The notes beneath the pieces are model-generated. The model had not been told where the DNA came from and ran no database searches. It saw only the letters and a list, made by a program, of their open reading frames with translations. Position numbers and translations under genes: made by a program. A stretch of 50,863 nt of DNA from Bacillota bacterium (GTDB lineage: Bacteria; Bacillota_I; Bacilli_A; Izemoplasmatales; Hujiaoplasmataceae), in assembly GCA_029559915.1 (NCBI GenBank), contig JAKPZU010000419.1, positions 1 through 50,863 on the forward strand. The letters run 5' to 3'. Positions 8,996 to 16,655 of the stretch are shown piece after piece. How positions within the stretch are numbered: position 1 is the first letter of the stretch; every line of letters starts with the position of its first letter.

Positions 8996-9993
8996 TTTTC
9001 CTCCTTGAGACTAGCATACATAACAGCTTTAATAGTGTGCAAACGATTTTCTGCTTCATCGAATACAACTGATTGACTTGATTCAAAAACGTCTTCAGTT
9101 ACTTCGAGGGCACTTAAACCGAATTTTTGATATATATCTTCACCGACAGCTGTTTCGCGATTATGAAAAGCAGGCAAGCAGTGCATAAAAATAGCGGTCT
9201 CATTGGCCATTTTCATAATGTTACTATTAACTTGATAAGGAGCTAATTTTTCAATTCTTTCTTTCCAGACTGATTCAGGTTCTCCCATTGATACCCATAC
9301 GTCAGTATAGATAACGTCAGCGTTTTTTGCACCTTCAGAAATATCTTCGGTGAACTTTAATTTAGCGCCAGAAACTCGCGCTAATTCATAACACTTGTCT
9401 ATCAAGTCTTTGCTTGGCCATAAATCATTAGGAGCACAAGCAGTGAAATTCATACCCATAATAGCACAACCAATCATCAAGGAATTTCCCATGTTATTTC
9501 TGGCGTCACCGTAATAGGTGAAGTTAATTCCTTCCAAATGACCGAATTTTTCTATAATTGTTAAAAAGTCAGCGAGAATTTGAGTAGGATGATATTTGTC
9601 AGTTAAACCGTTCCACACAGGAACACCTGAATATTTAGCGAGAATTTCCACTGTTTCTTGCTTAAAACCGCGGTATTCTATTCCGTCATACATTCTTCCC
9701 AAAACTCTAGCTGTATCTTTAATACTCTCTTTTTTACCCATTTGCGACCCTGTAGGTCCTAGATAAGTAACATTCATGCCCAAATCAAAAGCGCCAACCT
9801 CAAAAGCACATCTGGTTCTGGTTGAATCCTTTTCAAAAATCAATACTACATTTTTGCCCTTCAGAGGTGAACACTCGAGACCAGCATGCTTTTTAGCTTT
9901 TAATTTTGCAGCTAAATGCAATAAGGTTTGAATTTCCTCTTTTGTGTAATCTAGTAATGTCAATAAACTTCTTCCATAAAAATTGTGTTTCAT
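8992..9993 (-). CDS. arcB: Ornithine carbamoyltransferase, probably catabolic
   Basis: Phosphorolyses citrulline to ornithine and carbamoyl phosphate in the inferred direction. The 333-aa protein carries the carbamoyl phosphate loop [18 protein letters not shown] and the HCLPAFHN signature around the ornithine-binding Cys. It is first in the operon, followed at a 4-bp overlap by carbamate kinase, which argues for the catabolic ArcB role over anabolic ArgF. No argG/argH neighbours are seen. A strong ribosome binding site (GGGAGG, 10001-10006 on the minus strand) precedes ATG 9993. It delivers its ornithine directly to the downstream orr/oraSE/ord/ortAB genes. Confidence 0.94.
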   Translation of the reverse strand: MKHNFYGRSLLTLLDYTKEEIQTLLHLAAKLKAKKHAGLECSPLKGKNVVLIFEKDSTRTRCAFEVGAFDLGMNVTYLGPTGSQMGKKESIKDTARVLGRMYDGIEYRGFKQETVEILAKYSGVPVWNGLTDKYHPTQILADFLTIIEKFGHLEGINFTYYGDARNNMGNSLMIGCAIMGMNFTACAPNDLWPSKDLIDKCYELARVSGAKLKFTEDISEGAKNADVIYTDVWVSMGEPESVWKERIEKLAPYQVNSNIMKMANETAIFMHCLPAFHNRETAVGEDIYQKFGLSALEVTEDVFESSQSVVFDEAENRLHTIKAVMYASLKEEK

Positions 9994-10052
9994 AAAATTA
10001 CCTCCCGAATTTATTTAAATTTTGCCTTTATACAAAAAAAATACCCATAAAG

Positions 10053-10081
10053 ATTATATCACTAAAGCGCTTACAAATAAA
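10053..10081 (-). promoter_or_regulatory. Promoter of the arc-ornithine operon with a cre-like CcpA site in the spacer
   Basis: On the minus strand TATAAT (10053-10058) is preceded, after a 17-nt spacer, by a weak -35 TTTATT (10076-10081). The spacer contains TGTAAGCGCTTTAG (10062-10075), which matches 12 of 14 positions of the cre consensus TGWAANCGNTNWCA and centres on AAGCGCTT. CcpA bound there would block RNA polymerase, so catabolite repression of the whole operon is predicted. A CcpA homologue is encoded at 24978-25985. Confidence 0.7.
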
Positions 10082-10175
10082 CACCAAAATGTCTAAAATT
10101 TAACGCGGGCGAATACAAAAACAAATAATAGAAATATTCAAACTTTTGTAGTATAATCTTCATTAGGGTGATAAT

Positions 10176-10568
10176 ATGGCGTATGATAAAGTAGTTCTTA
10201 AGTGGGACATGAATTATGTGGGAGAACTGTATTCCCCTACTGGAATAGCGAAGTTAGGAGATCAGGATGATGGTTTATATCCATACCATCTTTTTTTTGG
10301 AGCGCTTGGATCATGTTTCTATGCAACCTTCATTTCTATTGCATTAAAAATGCGACTGGAATTTGAAAGCGCCAAGATTGAAGTTAGTGGATCTAAAAAT
10401 AATCCTGATTCAAAAATAATAGAAGTTGTTGACATGAAAATGACAATCAAGAATCCTAATGACAAAGAAAAACTACAAAAAGCCGCTGAATTGGGAACTA
10501 AATATTGTTCAATTCATGAGCTGGTTTCTCGTTCGGCTCAAGTCAATCTAATTGTAGAATTTGAATAA
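10176..10568 (+). CDS. OsmC/Ohr-family protein
   Basis: A 130-aa protein of the OsmC-like fold, which typically reduces organic or lipid hydroperoxides using two cysteines. The pair is visible: C47 in GALGSCFYATF (start of the central helix) and C111 in GTKYCSIHELV. Sequence details favour the short YhfA/OsmC-like group rather than classical Ohr. ATG 10176 has AGGGTGA upstream, and a TATAAT lies near 10150 with only a weak -35. It is a single gene closed by the terminator at 10577. The physiological substrate is unknown. Confidence 0.82.
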   Translation: MAYDKVVLKWDMNYVGELYSPTGIAKLGDQDDGLYPYHLFFGALGSCFYATFISIALKMRLEFESAKIEVSGSKNNPDSKIIEVVDMKMTIKNPNDKEKLQKAAELGTKYCSIHELVSRSAQVNLIVEFE

Positions 10569-10576
10569 TTTAGATA

Positions 10577-10616
10577 AACCTTTTATCAACCACGATAAGA
10601 GGTTTTCTTTCGTTTT
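10577..10616 (+). terminator. Intrinsic terminator after the OsmC-like gene
   Basis: AACCTTTTATC (10577-10587), loop AACCAC, GATAAGAGGTT (10594-10604) forms an 11-bp stem with one G-U pair, followed by a T-rich run to about 10616. Confidence 0.85.
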
Positions 10617-10623
10617 ACCTTGG

Positions 10624-10652
10624 TTGTTTATTGTTGTGATTTTTGTTATAAT
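10624..10652 (+). promoter_or_regulatory. Sigma-A-type promoter of the THUMP methyltransferase gene
   Basis: TTGTTT (10624-10629), 17-nt spacer, TATAAT (10647-10652), about 22 bases upstream of ATG 10675. Confidence 0.65.
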
Positions 10653-10674
10653 GAATTAGAAATGAGATGATAAA

Positions 10675-11820
10675 ATGAAGACATATGAATTGATTGCCAC
10701 AACTACATTTGGTCTTGAAGCCGTAGTAAAAAGAGAACTTATTGATCTAGGGTTTGAAATCATTGAAACTGAAAATGGTAAAGTTACTTTTAAATCTGAT
10801 ATAAGTGGTATTGCTAAAGCCAATTTATGGTTAAGGTGTGCTGATAGAGTATTATTGAAAGTAGCTCAGTTCAAGGCCATAACATTTGATGAACTTTTTG
10901 AAAAAACAAAGAAAATCGATTGGAGTGAATTTATCCCCAAAAATGGAAGGTTTCCAGTCGATGGACAATCTGTTAAATCGACGCTTTTTTCTATATCCGA
11001 TTCACAAGCAATCGTAAAAAAAGCAATTGTCGAAAACCTGAAGACAAAGTATAAAATTGAATGGTTCCCAGAAGACGGACCTGTTTTTAATGTAAAAGTG
11101 TCGTTGCTGAAAGATATTGCCACTTTGACTATCGATACCTCTGGAAATGCTCTTCATAAAAGAGGTTATCGTCAAAATGCTGTGGTTGCTCCACTTAAAG
11201 AGACTTTGGCAGCTGCATTGGTAAAGTTAAGCTTCTGGAATAAAGATAGAGTTTTAATCGATCCGTTTTGTGGTTCTGGAACAATTGCAATCGAAGCGGC
11301 TTTAATCGGAAAAAATATAGCCCCTGGATTATATCGTGAATTTGCTTCCATGTCATGGCCATTGATTGAAAATGAAATTTGGAATGAAGCAAAACGAGAA
11401 GCATTAACTATGATTGATAACACTTCTAATATTGAAATTTTTGGATACGATAATGTACAGGAGAATATCGACGCTTCAATTGCTAATGCAGAAGAAGCAG
11501 GAGTGTTAGATTGCATAAAATTTGAACTCATGGACTTTTACAATTTGAATCTTAATGATGATTATAGTGTAATAATCACAAATCCACCTTATGGTGAAAG
11601 ACTTTCTGAATTGGAGGAAGTTAAGAATCTCTATAAAGTTTTTGGCCAAAAATTAAGTAAATTAGAAACTTTATCAATTTATGTCATTACCTCTGATATG
11701 GAGTTTGAAAAAATATTTGGCAGAATTGCGGATAGAAGAAGAAAACTCTACAATGGCAGGATTGAAACAATATATTATCAATTTCATGGAAAAAATCCAA
11801 AAAAAGAAGCGACTACATAG
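10675..11820 (+). CDS. THUMP-domain SAM-dependent 23S rRNA (guanine-N2) methyltransferase, RlmL/YpsC-like
   Basis: 381 aa, matching the Bacillus YpsC size rather than the long two-domain E. coli RlmL. The N-terminal region holds a ferredoxin-like part and a THUMP RNA-binding domain (roughly residues 1-160). The C-terminal Rossmann methyltransferase has DPFCGSGT at residues 196-203 (SAM site) and the N2/N6 amino-methylation motif NPPY at 303-306 followed by GERL. Older annotations call this family 'N6-adenine DNA methylase'; the THUMP domain argues for RNA. Its last 8 bases overlap the convergent antiporter gene. The exact modified base is not readable from sequence. Confidence 0.88.
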   Translation: MKTYELIATTTFGLEAVVKRELIDLGFEIIETENGKVTFKSDISGIAKANLWLRCADRVLLKVAQFKAITFDELFEKTKKIDWSEFIPKNGRFPVDGQSVKSTLFSISDSQAIVKKAIVENLKTKYKIEWFPEDGPVFNVKVSLLKDIATLTIDTSGNALHKRGYRQNAVVAPLKETLAAALVKLSFWNKDRVLIDPFCGSGTIAIEAALIGKNIAPGLYREFASMSWPLIENEIWNEAKREALTMIDNTSNIEIFGYDNVQENIDASIANAEEAGVLDCIKFELMDFYNLNLNDDYSVIITNPPYGERLSELEEVKNLYKVFGQKLSKLETLSIYVITSDMEFEKIFGRIADRRRKLYNGRIETIYYQFHGKNPKKEATT

Positions 11821-13006
11821 CTAGAGTCGCTTTTCTTTTTAGCAAAAATTCTTGTGTTTGATCGATTAGAATTGCTCCTAGTGGTGCTGTAATAAAAATC
11901 GAAAGAACGGAAACCCCTAAAATCAATTCGCCGGAAGGCATGCCAAGTTGTAAAGGTATTGCGCCAATCGCTGCTTGTACAGTTGCTTTAGGTAAATAGG
12001 AAAAGAAGATAAATAATCTTTCCTTAAAGTTGAAGTTTAGTTTTGCTGTTGAAACCAATACTGCAATAAATCTTACAATTATGGCCAAAACTAATAGTAA
12101 AACAAAACTAAAACCTACATTACCAATCACGGTTATATTAACTAAAGCTCCGATGAGGACAAAGAGAATCATTTCAGAAAATACCCATATTTTTGAAAAT
12201 TTACTAGTGAGTCTTGCGGCCAATATTGGATAAGTTTTAAGTATAGTCAAGCTCATTGTAATGATTGCCAGTAAAGATGAAAAAGGTAGGATATTCTTAA
12301 GTGAACTTTCCAAAAAGTCTAAAACAAATGCAATTCCAAAAATAATCAACACTTTAATTGTGTCACGCATATGAAACTTTTTAAATAGGTATTGCATTGC
12401 TAGACCTAATATGATTCCGACTATGACTCCTAGTATAATTGATGCAGGCATGAGTAAAATGCTTTGGAAGTCGAAAACACTGGTTTCATAAAATTGAATA
12501 AAGATTGTGAATAGGACAATTGCATAGATGTCATCCAGTGAACTGGCAGCTAAAACCATTTGGGGAATCGCCTTTTCGGTTCCTCTTTTTTTCTCGATTA
12601 AAGAAATCATTCTTGGAACTACTACTGCTGGTGAAACAGCAGCTACGACACTACCCATTATTAAACCTTCAATTATTGTTATTTCGAAAAACAATTGAGA
12701 AATGAATCCAATGGCAATAATTTCAAATGTTGCTGGAAGGAAACTTAAAAGTAAAGCTCCTCTACCAACTGATTTCAAATCATTAATATCTAAGGTCAAC
12801 CCTGCTCTAACCAAAATGACAATCAAAGCTATTTTTCTTAAATCAGAAGATATGTTTAATATATTAGGACTTATAAGGTCCAAAACATATGGACCAAGAA
12901 TGATTCCGGTAATAATGTAGCCAATCAAACTCGGTATCCTGAATCTAGAAATTATTGAATTTAGCGCAAGACCAAGCAATATAATAAGCCCCAAACTTAA
13001 AAGCAT
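11813..13006 (-). CDS. Cation:proton antiporter, CPA2 (Kef/NapA-like) family
   Basis: A 397-aa integral membrane protein with 11-13 hydrophobic segments and no cytoplasmic RCK/TrkA domain. The start has the CPA2 opening FRIPSLIGYIITGIILGPY; AAVSPAVVVPRM and ASSLDDIYAIVLF carry the substrate-site region, the latter with paired Asp residues (DD) as in Na+/H+-exchanging CPA members. It probably exchanges Na+ or K+ for H+ across the plasma membrane. It is convergent with the methyltransferase gene (8-bp overlap) and lies upstream, on the minus strand, of nothing obviously related. A second, distinct CPA2 gene is at 21897-23105. Confidence 0.85.
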   Translation of the reverse strand: MLLSLGLIILLGLALNSIISRFRIPSLIGYIITGIILGPYVLDLISPNILNISSDLRKIALIVILVRAGLTLDINDLKSVGRGALLLSFLPATFEIIAIGFISQLFFEITIIEGLIMGSVVAAVSPAVVVPRMISLIEKKRGTEKAIPQMVLAASSLDDIYAIVLFTIFIQFYETSVFDFQSILLMPASIILGVIVGIILGLAMQYLFKKFHMRDTIKVLIIFGIAFVLDFLESSLKNILPFSSLLAIITMSLTILKTYPILAARLTSKFSKIWVFSEMILFVLIGALVNITVIGNVGFSFVLLLVLAIIVRFIAVLVSTAKLNFNFKERLFIFFSYLPKATVQAAIGAIPLQLGMPSGELILGVSVLSIFITAPLGAILIDQTQEFLLKRKATLAM

Positions 13007-13024
13007 CTTTATCAGTCCCTTATA

Positions 13025-13336
13025 TTAGTTTAGATATAAACCAAATAATCTTTCAATTTTATTGAAGTCAATAAATCTTGATTCCCTAAGAATCTCTTTT
13101 TCATTACTGAAAACCAGTATTGTCGGGACGGTAAAAACAAGATGTTGACCCTGAAACATTTCAACATCCTCGATATACAATTCATAACTTGGAATTTGCG
13201 GATAATCATTCATGAAAATCTTCAATTTTTCTGAAATTGGCTTGCAAACAACACAGGTCTTAGTTTTGGCAATAATAATAGATATATCAGATTTAATTAT
13301 CTTCAGGAATTCTTCATAGTTTTCAATTTTGTTCAT
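13025..13336 (-). CDS. Thioredoxin-like protein with CVVC active site
   Basis: A 103-aa cytoplasmic thioredoxin-fold protein. The redox motif is C28-V-V-C31 in KTKTCVVCKPI, and the cis-proline loop is visible as FTVPTILVF. No signal peptide is seen. The variant CxxC sets it apart from canonical WCGPC thioredoxin; the closest type is the YdbP/YtpP-like small thioredoxins of Bacilli. GAGGT precedes ATG 13336. It is 18 bases upstream of the antiporter gene, so the two are probably cotranscribed. Confidence 0.83.
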   Translation of the reverse strand: MNKIENYEEFLKIIKSDISIIIAKTKTCVVCKPISEKLKIFMNDYPQIPSYELYIEDVEMFQGQHLVFTVPTILVFSNEKEILRESRFIDFNKIERLFGLYLN

Positions 13337-13452
13337 ACATTTACCTCACAACGATAACATTATACTACAAATAATATAAAAAACTAATGTCATATTTTTT
13401 ATTTTGTAAAAACTGTTATAATTATAATTAAAGTATATTTGAGGAGGGTAAT

Positions 13453-15090
13453 ATGAATGAAATTGAAGTTTTAGAACAGAAGATATATCAACGTAACAAA
13501 TGGACTTACAGTGTAAGTGGTATCGGCAGAGACATGATGTATACGTTGGTGGCTTCATTCTTAATGACCTATATCCAGTTCTCGGGTCTAGGATTAACTG
13601 AAGCCGAGTTTTCAGCAATCGGTATCATCCTTGTTTTAGGAAGAATTTGGGATGGTATCAATGATCCAATAATGGGATCGATAGTTGAAAATACCAAATC
13701 TAAATATGGAAAATTTAAACCTTGGATTTTGGTTGGGGCTGTTCTGACAAGCATATCTGTCCTATTAATGTTCAATTATAGACCAAGTGGGACGGCATTT
13801 GTCATATTTTTTGCTATCATCTATTTTGTTTGGGAAATTGCATGGACCTTGAATGATATCCCTTATTGGTCCTTATTACCTAATCTTTCACGAACCAAGA
13901 AGAAGAGAGATCAAATAGCCTCTTTAGTAGTTGTTTTCGCGGCCGTAGGTGCATTCGTAGCCAATGCAATAGTTCAATTCTTCACTGTCGGTAATGCAAT
14001 AAGAGGATATAGAATCATTTCAATAACTTTTGTTGCTTTTTTTATGTTATGTACTTTGTTGACAATTTTTGGCGTTAAAGAACCTAAAGACACGGCGCAA
14101 AATAACGATGAGAAAATCAGTCTTAAACAAATGTTTTTATCAATCAAAAAAAATGACCAACTCCTTTGGATTACCTTGGCATTGTTACTTTACACGATAG
14201 GAAGTGGGATATTAGTAGCTTTAGGCTACAACTTTTTCTATATGGAATTAGGCTATAACGGACTGACTATTTTGATTTTTATTGCTACTTTTGGTGTTGT
14301 AACTATTCTCATCCAAAGCTTTTATACGACTTTGGCAAAGAAGTTTACTCGGGCATCAATGATGAAAATCTCTCTTGTTTCAATAGTATTCGGTTATATC
14401 ATGTTCTTCTTGATGGGATACATTAAATTCATACCGGTAAATATTGTCACTGTCTGTATTTTTGGCACTTTTGCCTTTGCTGGGCAGGCGATAATGTATA
14501 TGGTATTAATCATTAATATGACAAATACTATTGAATATAATGAATATAAAACGGGGAAGAGAAACGAAGCAATCTTGTTTTCATTGCGACCATTTGTTGT
14601 CAAATTGGCTAGCGCCATTCAACAAGGTATAATGACTTTGGTATTGATTGTTTCGGGAATTTACATAATGAGTCAAAATGTTTCTGAACTGGAAGCTCAA
14701 AAAAATTATTACGATAACATGACCATTGCTGAAAAAATAAATTATGAAGCTAACATCGATTCAAGGACAATTATTCTCGATGATTTGGATATTTCCGAAG
14801 ATAGAAAAGAAGCTATTTACGACGCACTGCAAATTGTGGATTACGAGATTAATGAAAAAACTGGAAATAAAGAGATGGTCATAAATGAAGCAGCCGATTC
14901 TGCCTTCAAAGCAAAGGCAACCCCTTCAATGAAATTATCGCTAAGATTATCGATAACAATCTTACCGATTATATTGGTTGGATTGTCTTATGTAATAGTA
15001 AAGTTCAAGTTTATCATAACCGAGGATTTTTATGATAAAATAATAAGTGAGATTGGTAGTAGACATAAACACCCTGAACCAACCTTATGA
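13453..15090 (+). CDS. GPH-family (MelB-like) sugar:cation symporter
   Basis: A 545-aa major facilitator with about 12 membrane segments. The glycoside-pentoside-hexuronide family pattern is visible: RIWDGINDPIMGSIVENTKSK at about 57-77, with the cation-site Asp pair (WDGxNDP), and then KFKPWILVGAV. Substrate is probably a glycoside or uronide, but no sugar-metabolism genes flank it. A hydrophilic stretch of roughly 90 residues (about 405-495, rich in Asp/Glu/Lys) lies between the last two membrane helices, making it longer than MelB (about 470 aa). GAGGAGG precedes ATG 13453. It stands alone. Confidence 0.87.
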   Translation: MNEIEVLEQKIYQRNKWTYSVSGIGRDMMYTLVASFLMTYIQFSGLGLTEAEFSAIGIILVLGRIWDGINDPIMGSIVENTKSKYGKFKPWILVGAVLTSISVLLMFNYRPSGTAFVIFFAIIYFVWEIAWTLNDIPYWSLLPNLSRTKKKRDQIASLVVVFAAVGAFVANAIVQFFTVGNAIRGYRIISITFVAFFMLCTLLTIFGVKEPKDTAQNNDEKISLKQMFLSIKKNDQLLWITLALLLYTIGSGILVALGYNFFYMELGYNGLTILIFIATFGVVTILIQSFYTTLAKKFTRASMMKISLVSIVFGYIMFFLMGYIKFIPVNIVTVCIFGTFAFAGQAIMYMVLIINMTNTIEYNEYKTGKRNEAILFSLRPFVVKLASAIQQGIMTLVLIVSGIYIMSQNVSELEAQKNYYDNMTIAEKINYEANIDSRTIILDDLDISEDRKEAIYDALQIVDYEINEKTGNKEMVINEAADSAFKAKATPSMKLSLRLSITILPIILVGLSYVIVKFKFIITEDFYDKIISEIGSRHKHPEPTL

Positions 15091-15092
15091 TA

Positions 15093-15121
15093 TTGACATA
15101 TGCCAATATTAATAGTACAAT
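15093..15121 (+). promoter_or_regulatory. Strong promoter of the DUF134-NifX unit with a small inverted repeat in the spacer
   Basis: TTGACA (15093-15098), exactly 17-nt spacer, TACAAT (15116-15121), then AAGGAG before ATG 15140. The spacer contains ATATGCCAATAT, a 4-4-4 inverted repeat that could be an operator, possibly for the DUF134 protein it drives; that is inference. Confidence 0.72.
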
Positions 15122-15139
15122 ACTTAAGGAGAAGTAAAA

Positions 15140-15496
15140 ATGTCAAGACCACAAAAACCAAGGTATGTTTGTCACTTGCCAGAGTACACATTATATGGCC
15201 CAAAAGGAATTAAAACGAAAAAATTGGAGACGATTGTTTTGCTCGTTGATGAATTGGAGACAATTAGACTTATCGATTTATTGGAGTATACTCAAGAAGA
15301 AGCAGCTACACAAATGAACGTTGCTAGAACTACAGTCCAGAGGATTTATAATGATGCCAGAAAAAAAATAGCTTCATCTTTAATTGAAGGTAAAGTCCTT
15401 GTTATTGATGGAGGAGAGTATACGTTATGTGATGATGGTTTAGACAGGTGCACTAGGCCTTCGCGTTTAAGAAAAAGACATAATCAGAATAATTAA
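15140..15496 (+). CDS. DUF134 (UPF0251) family helix-turn-helix protein
   Basis: A 118-aa protein with the DUF134 signature: SRPQKPRYVCHLPEYTLYGP at the start (Cys-containing), then a sigma-70 region 4-like HTH, LLEYTQEEAATQMNVARTTVQRIY, at about 47-71 (quoted in part: EEAATQMNVARTTVQ). The tail has CDDGLDRCTRPSR with two more cysteines, so a metal or Fe-S ligand set is plausible. DUF134 genes usually sit beside NifX/NafY-like genes, as here (13-bp gap). It probably regulates its own unit; targets are unknown. Confidence 0.86.
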   Translation: MSRPQKPRYVCHLPEYTLYGPKGIKTKKLETIVLLVDELETIRLIDLLEYTQEEAATQMNVARTTVQRIYNDARKKIASSLIEGKVLVIDGGEYTLCDDGLDRCTRPSRLRKRHNQNN

Positions 15497-15509
15497 AAAG
15501 GAGATATTT

Positions 15510-15857
15510 ATGCATTTAGCTGTAGCAGTAACAAACAACATGGTTGCCGAGCATTTTGGTCACGCCCAGAAGTTTGTCATTTTTCACATCGAACATACTA
15601 AAATCGTTGAAAAAGAAGAACTAGTAAATCCGCCACATCAAAAAAACTTCCTGCCAAGATTTTTAAAAGAATCAAAAATAGACGTTTTGATTGCCGGAGG
15701 TATAGGCGCTATGGCGGTTGAAGGTTTAGAAGCAAACCAAATAAAGGTTTATTGTGGAGTAAGTGGTAATCTGGATGAAGTCATCAATTCTTATCTAGAT
15801 GGAAAACTCATTTCATCAAATAAAGTGTGTATTGAAAATCACGGTCATAATCATTGA
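15510..15857 (+). CDS. NifX/NifB-domain (MTH1175-like) iron-molybdenum-cofactor-type binding protein
   Basis: A 115-aa single-domain protein of the dinitrogenase Fe-Mo cofactor-binding superfamily with an RNase H-like fold. It has AEHFGHAQKFVIF near the start, IDVLIAGGIGAMAVEGLEA in the centre, and a His-rich end (ENHGHNH). No nif genes are present, so a nitrogenase role is unlikely; members of this group are thought to handle Fe-S or other metal clusters. GGAGAT precedes ATG 15510. It forms a two-gene unit with the DUF134 gene. Confidence 0.85.
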   Translation: MHLAVAVTNNMVAEHFGHAQKFVIFHIEHTKIVEKEELVNPPHQKNFLPRFLKESKIDVLIAGGIGAMAVEGLEANQIKVYCGVSGNLDEVINSYLDGKLISSNKVCIENHGHNH

Positions 15858-15924
15858 GCACTTAGGTGGATATAAAAAATTGTAAATGTTATAATTTTAT
15901 TAATATAATTAAGGAGGAAAGAAA

Positions 15925-16608
15925 ATGGAAGAAATTAGGCAAGAAGTTTATTCAATGCCACTAATCGGTGACAAAGCTCCAAGTTTTACGGCGGTTACCA
16001 CGCAAGGAACAATCAATTTTCCAAAAGATTATGAAGGAAAATGGGTAATTCTCTTTTCTCATCCAGCGGATTTTACTCCAGTGTGCACCACAGAGTTCAT
16101 GACTTTTGCAAGCATGATGGATGAGTTCACAGCTTTGAATACTCAACTAATTGGTTTGTCGGTTGATTCGCTATATGCGCATATCGCCTGGTTAAGAAAA
16201 ATCAATGAACTAGAGTGGAAAGGTATGAAGAACATTGAAGTTACCTTCCCGCTAATTGAAGACATCAAAATGGATGTTGCCAGAAAATTTGGTATGATTC
16301 AACCTAATCAAAGCACTACACAGGCAGTAAGAGCTGTTTTCATTATTGATCCGAAAGGTTTTATCAGAACTATACTTTATTATCCATTATCAATGGGAAG
16401 AAATTTTGATGAAATCAAACGTATAATTTTAGCTTTGCAAAAAGCTGATCGCGACCACGTTGCTACCCCAGCGGATTGGCGTCCGGGAGATGATGTCATC
16501 ATACCAACTGCCGGATCTTGTAGCGCCGCAAAAGAAAGAATGGAATCCAAAGATGAAGACAAATATTGTCTTGATTGGTTCATGTGCTTCAAAAGAGAAA
16601 AGAAATAA
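15925..16608 (+). CDS. Peroxiredoxin, Prx6-type with extra C-terminal cysteines
   Basis: A 227-aa thiol peroxidase that reduces H2O2 and alkyl hydroperoxides. The peroxidatic site is PADFTPVCTTEF with C54; the long C-terminal extension places it in the Prx6 family (as in archaeal and Thermotoga enzymes). Three further cysteines (C199, C215, C221) lie in the tail, so it could resolve through an internal disulfide rather than act as a strict 1-Cys enzyme. AAGGAGG precedes ATG 15925, with TATAAT about 20 bases upstream. It is a single gene ended by the shared terminator at 16620. Confidence 0.93.
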   Translation: MEEIRQEVYSMPLIGDKAPSFTAVTTQGTINFPKDYEGKWVILFSHPADFTPVCTTEFMTFASMMDEFTALNTQLIGLSVDSLYAHIAWLRKINELEWKGMKNIEVTFPLIEDIKMDVARKFGMIQPNQSTTQAVRAVFIIDPKGFIRTILYYPLSMGRNFDEIKRIILALQKADRDHVATPADWRPGDDVIIPTAGSCSAAKERMESKDEDKYCLDWFMCFKREKK

Positions 16609-16619
16609 AAATTAAAAAT

Positions 16620-16655
16620 AAAAGCGGACTTTTATCGAATTAAAAGTCCGCTTTT
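16620..16655. terminator. Bidirectional intrinsic terminator between the peroxiredoxin and EAL genes
   Basis: AAAAGCGGACTTTTA (16620-16634), loop TCGAAT, TAAAAGTCCGCTTTT (16641-16655): a perfect 15-bp stem flanked by A-runs on the left and T-runs on the right, so it can stop both converging transcripts. The right arm also encodes the last residues (KKADF) of the minus-strand gene. Confidence 0.93.

Noticed and set aside
8992-9993. Anabolic ArgF role for the carbamoyltransferase
   Set aside because: No arginine biosynthesis neighbours; it leads a catabolic operon and is coupled to carbamate kinase.
13346-13618. Minus-strand open frame covering the trx-GPH intergenic region
   Set aside because: It overlaps the GPH gene start in antisense and the promoter region; composition is not protein-like.
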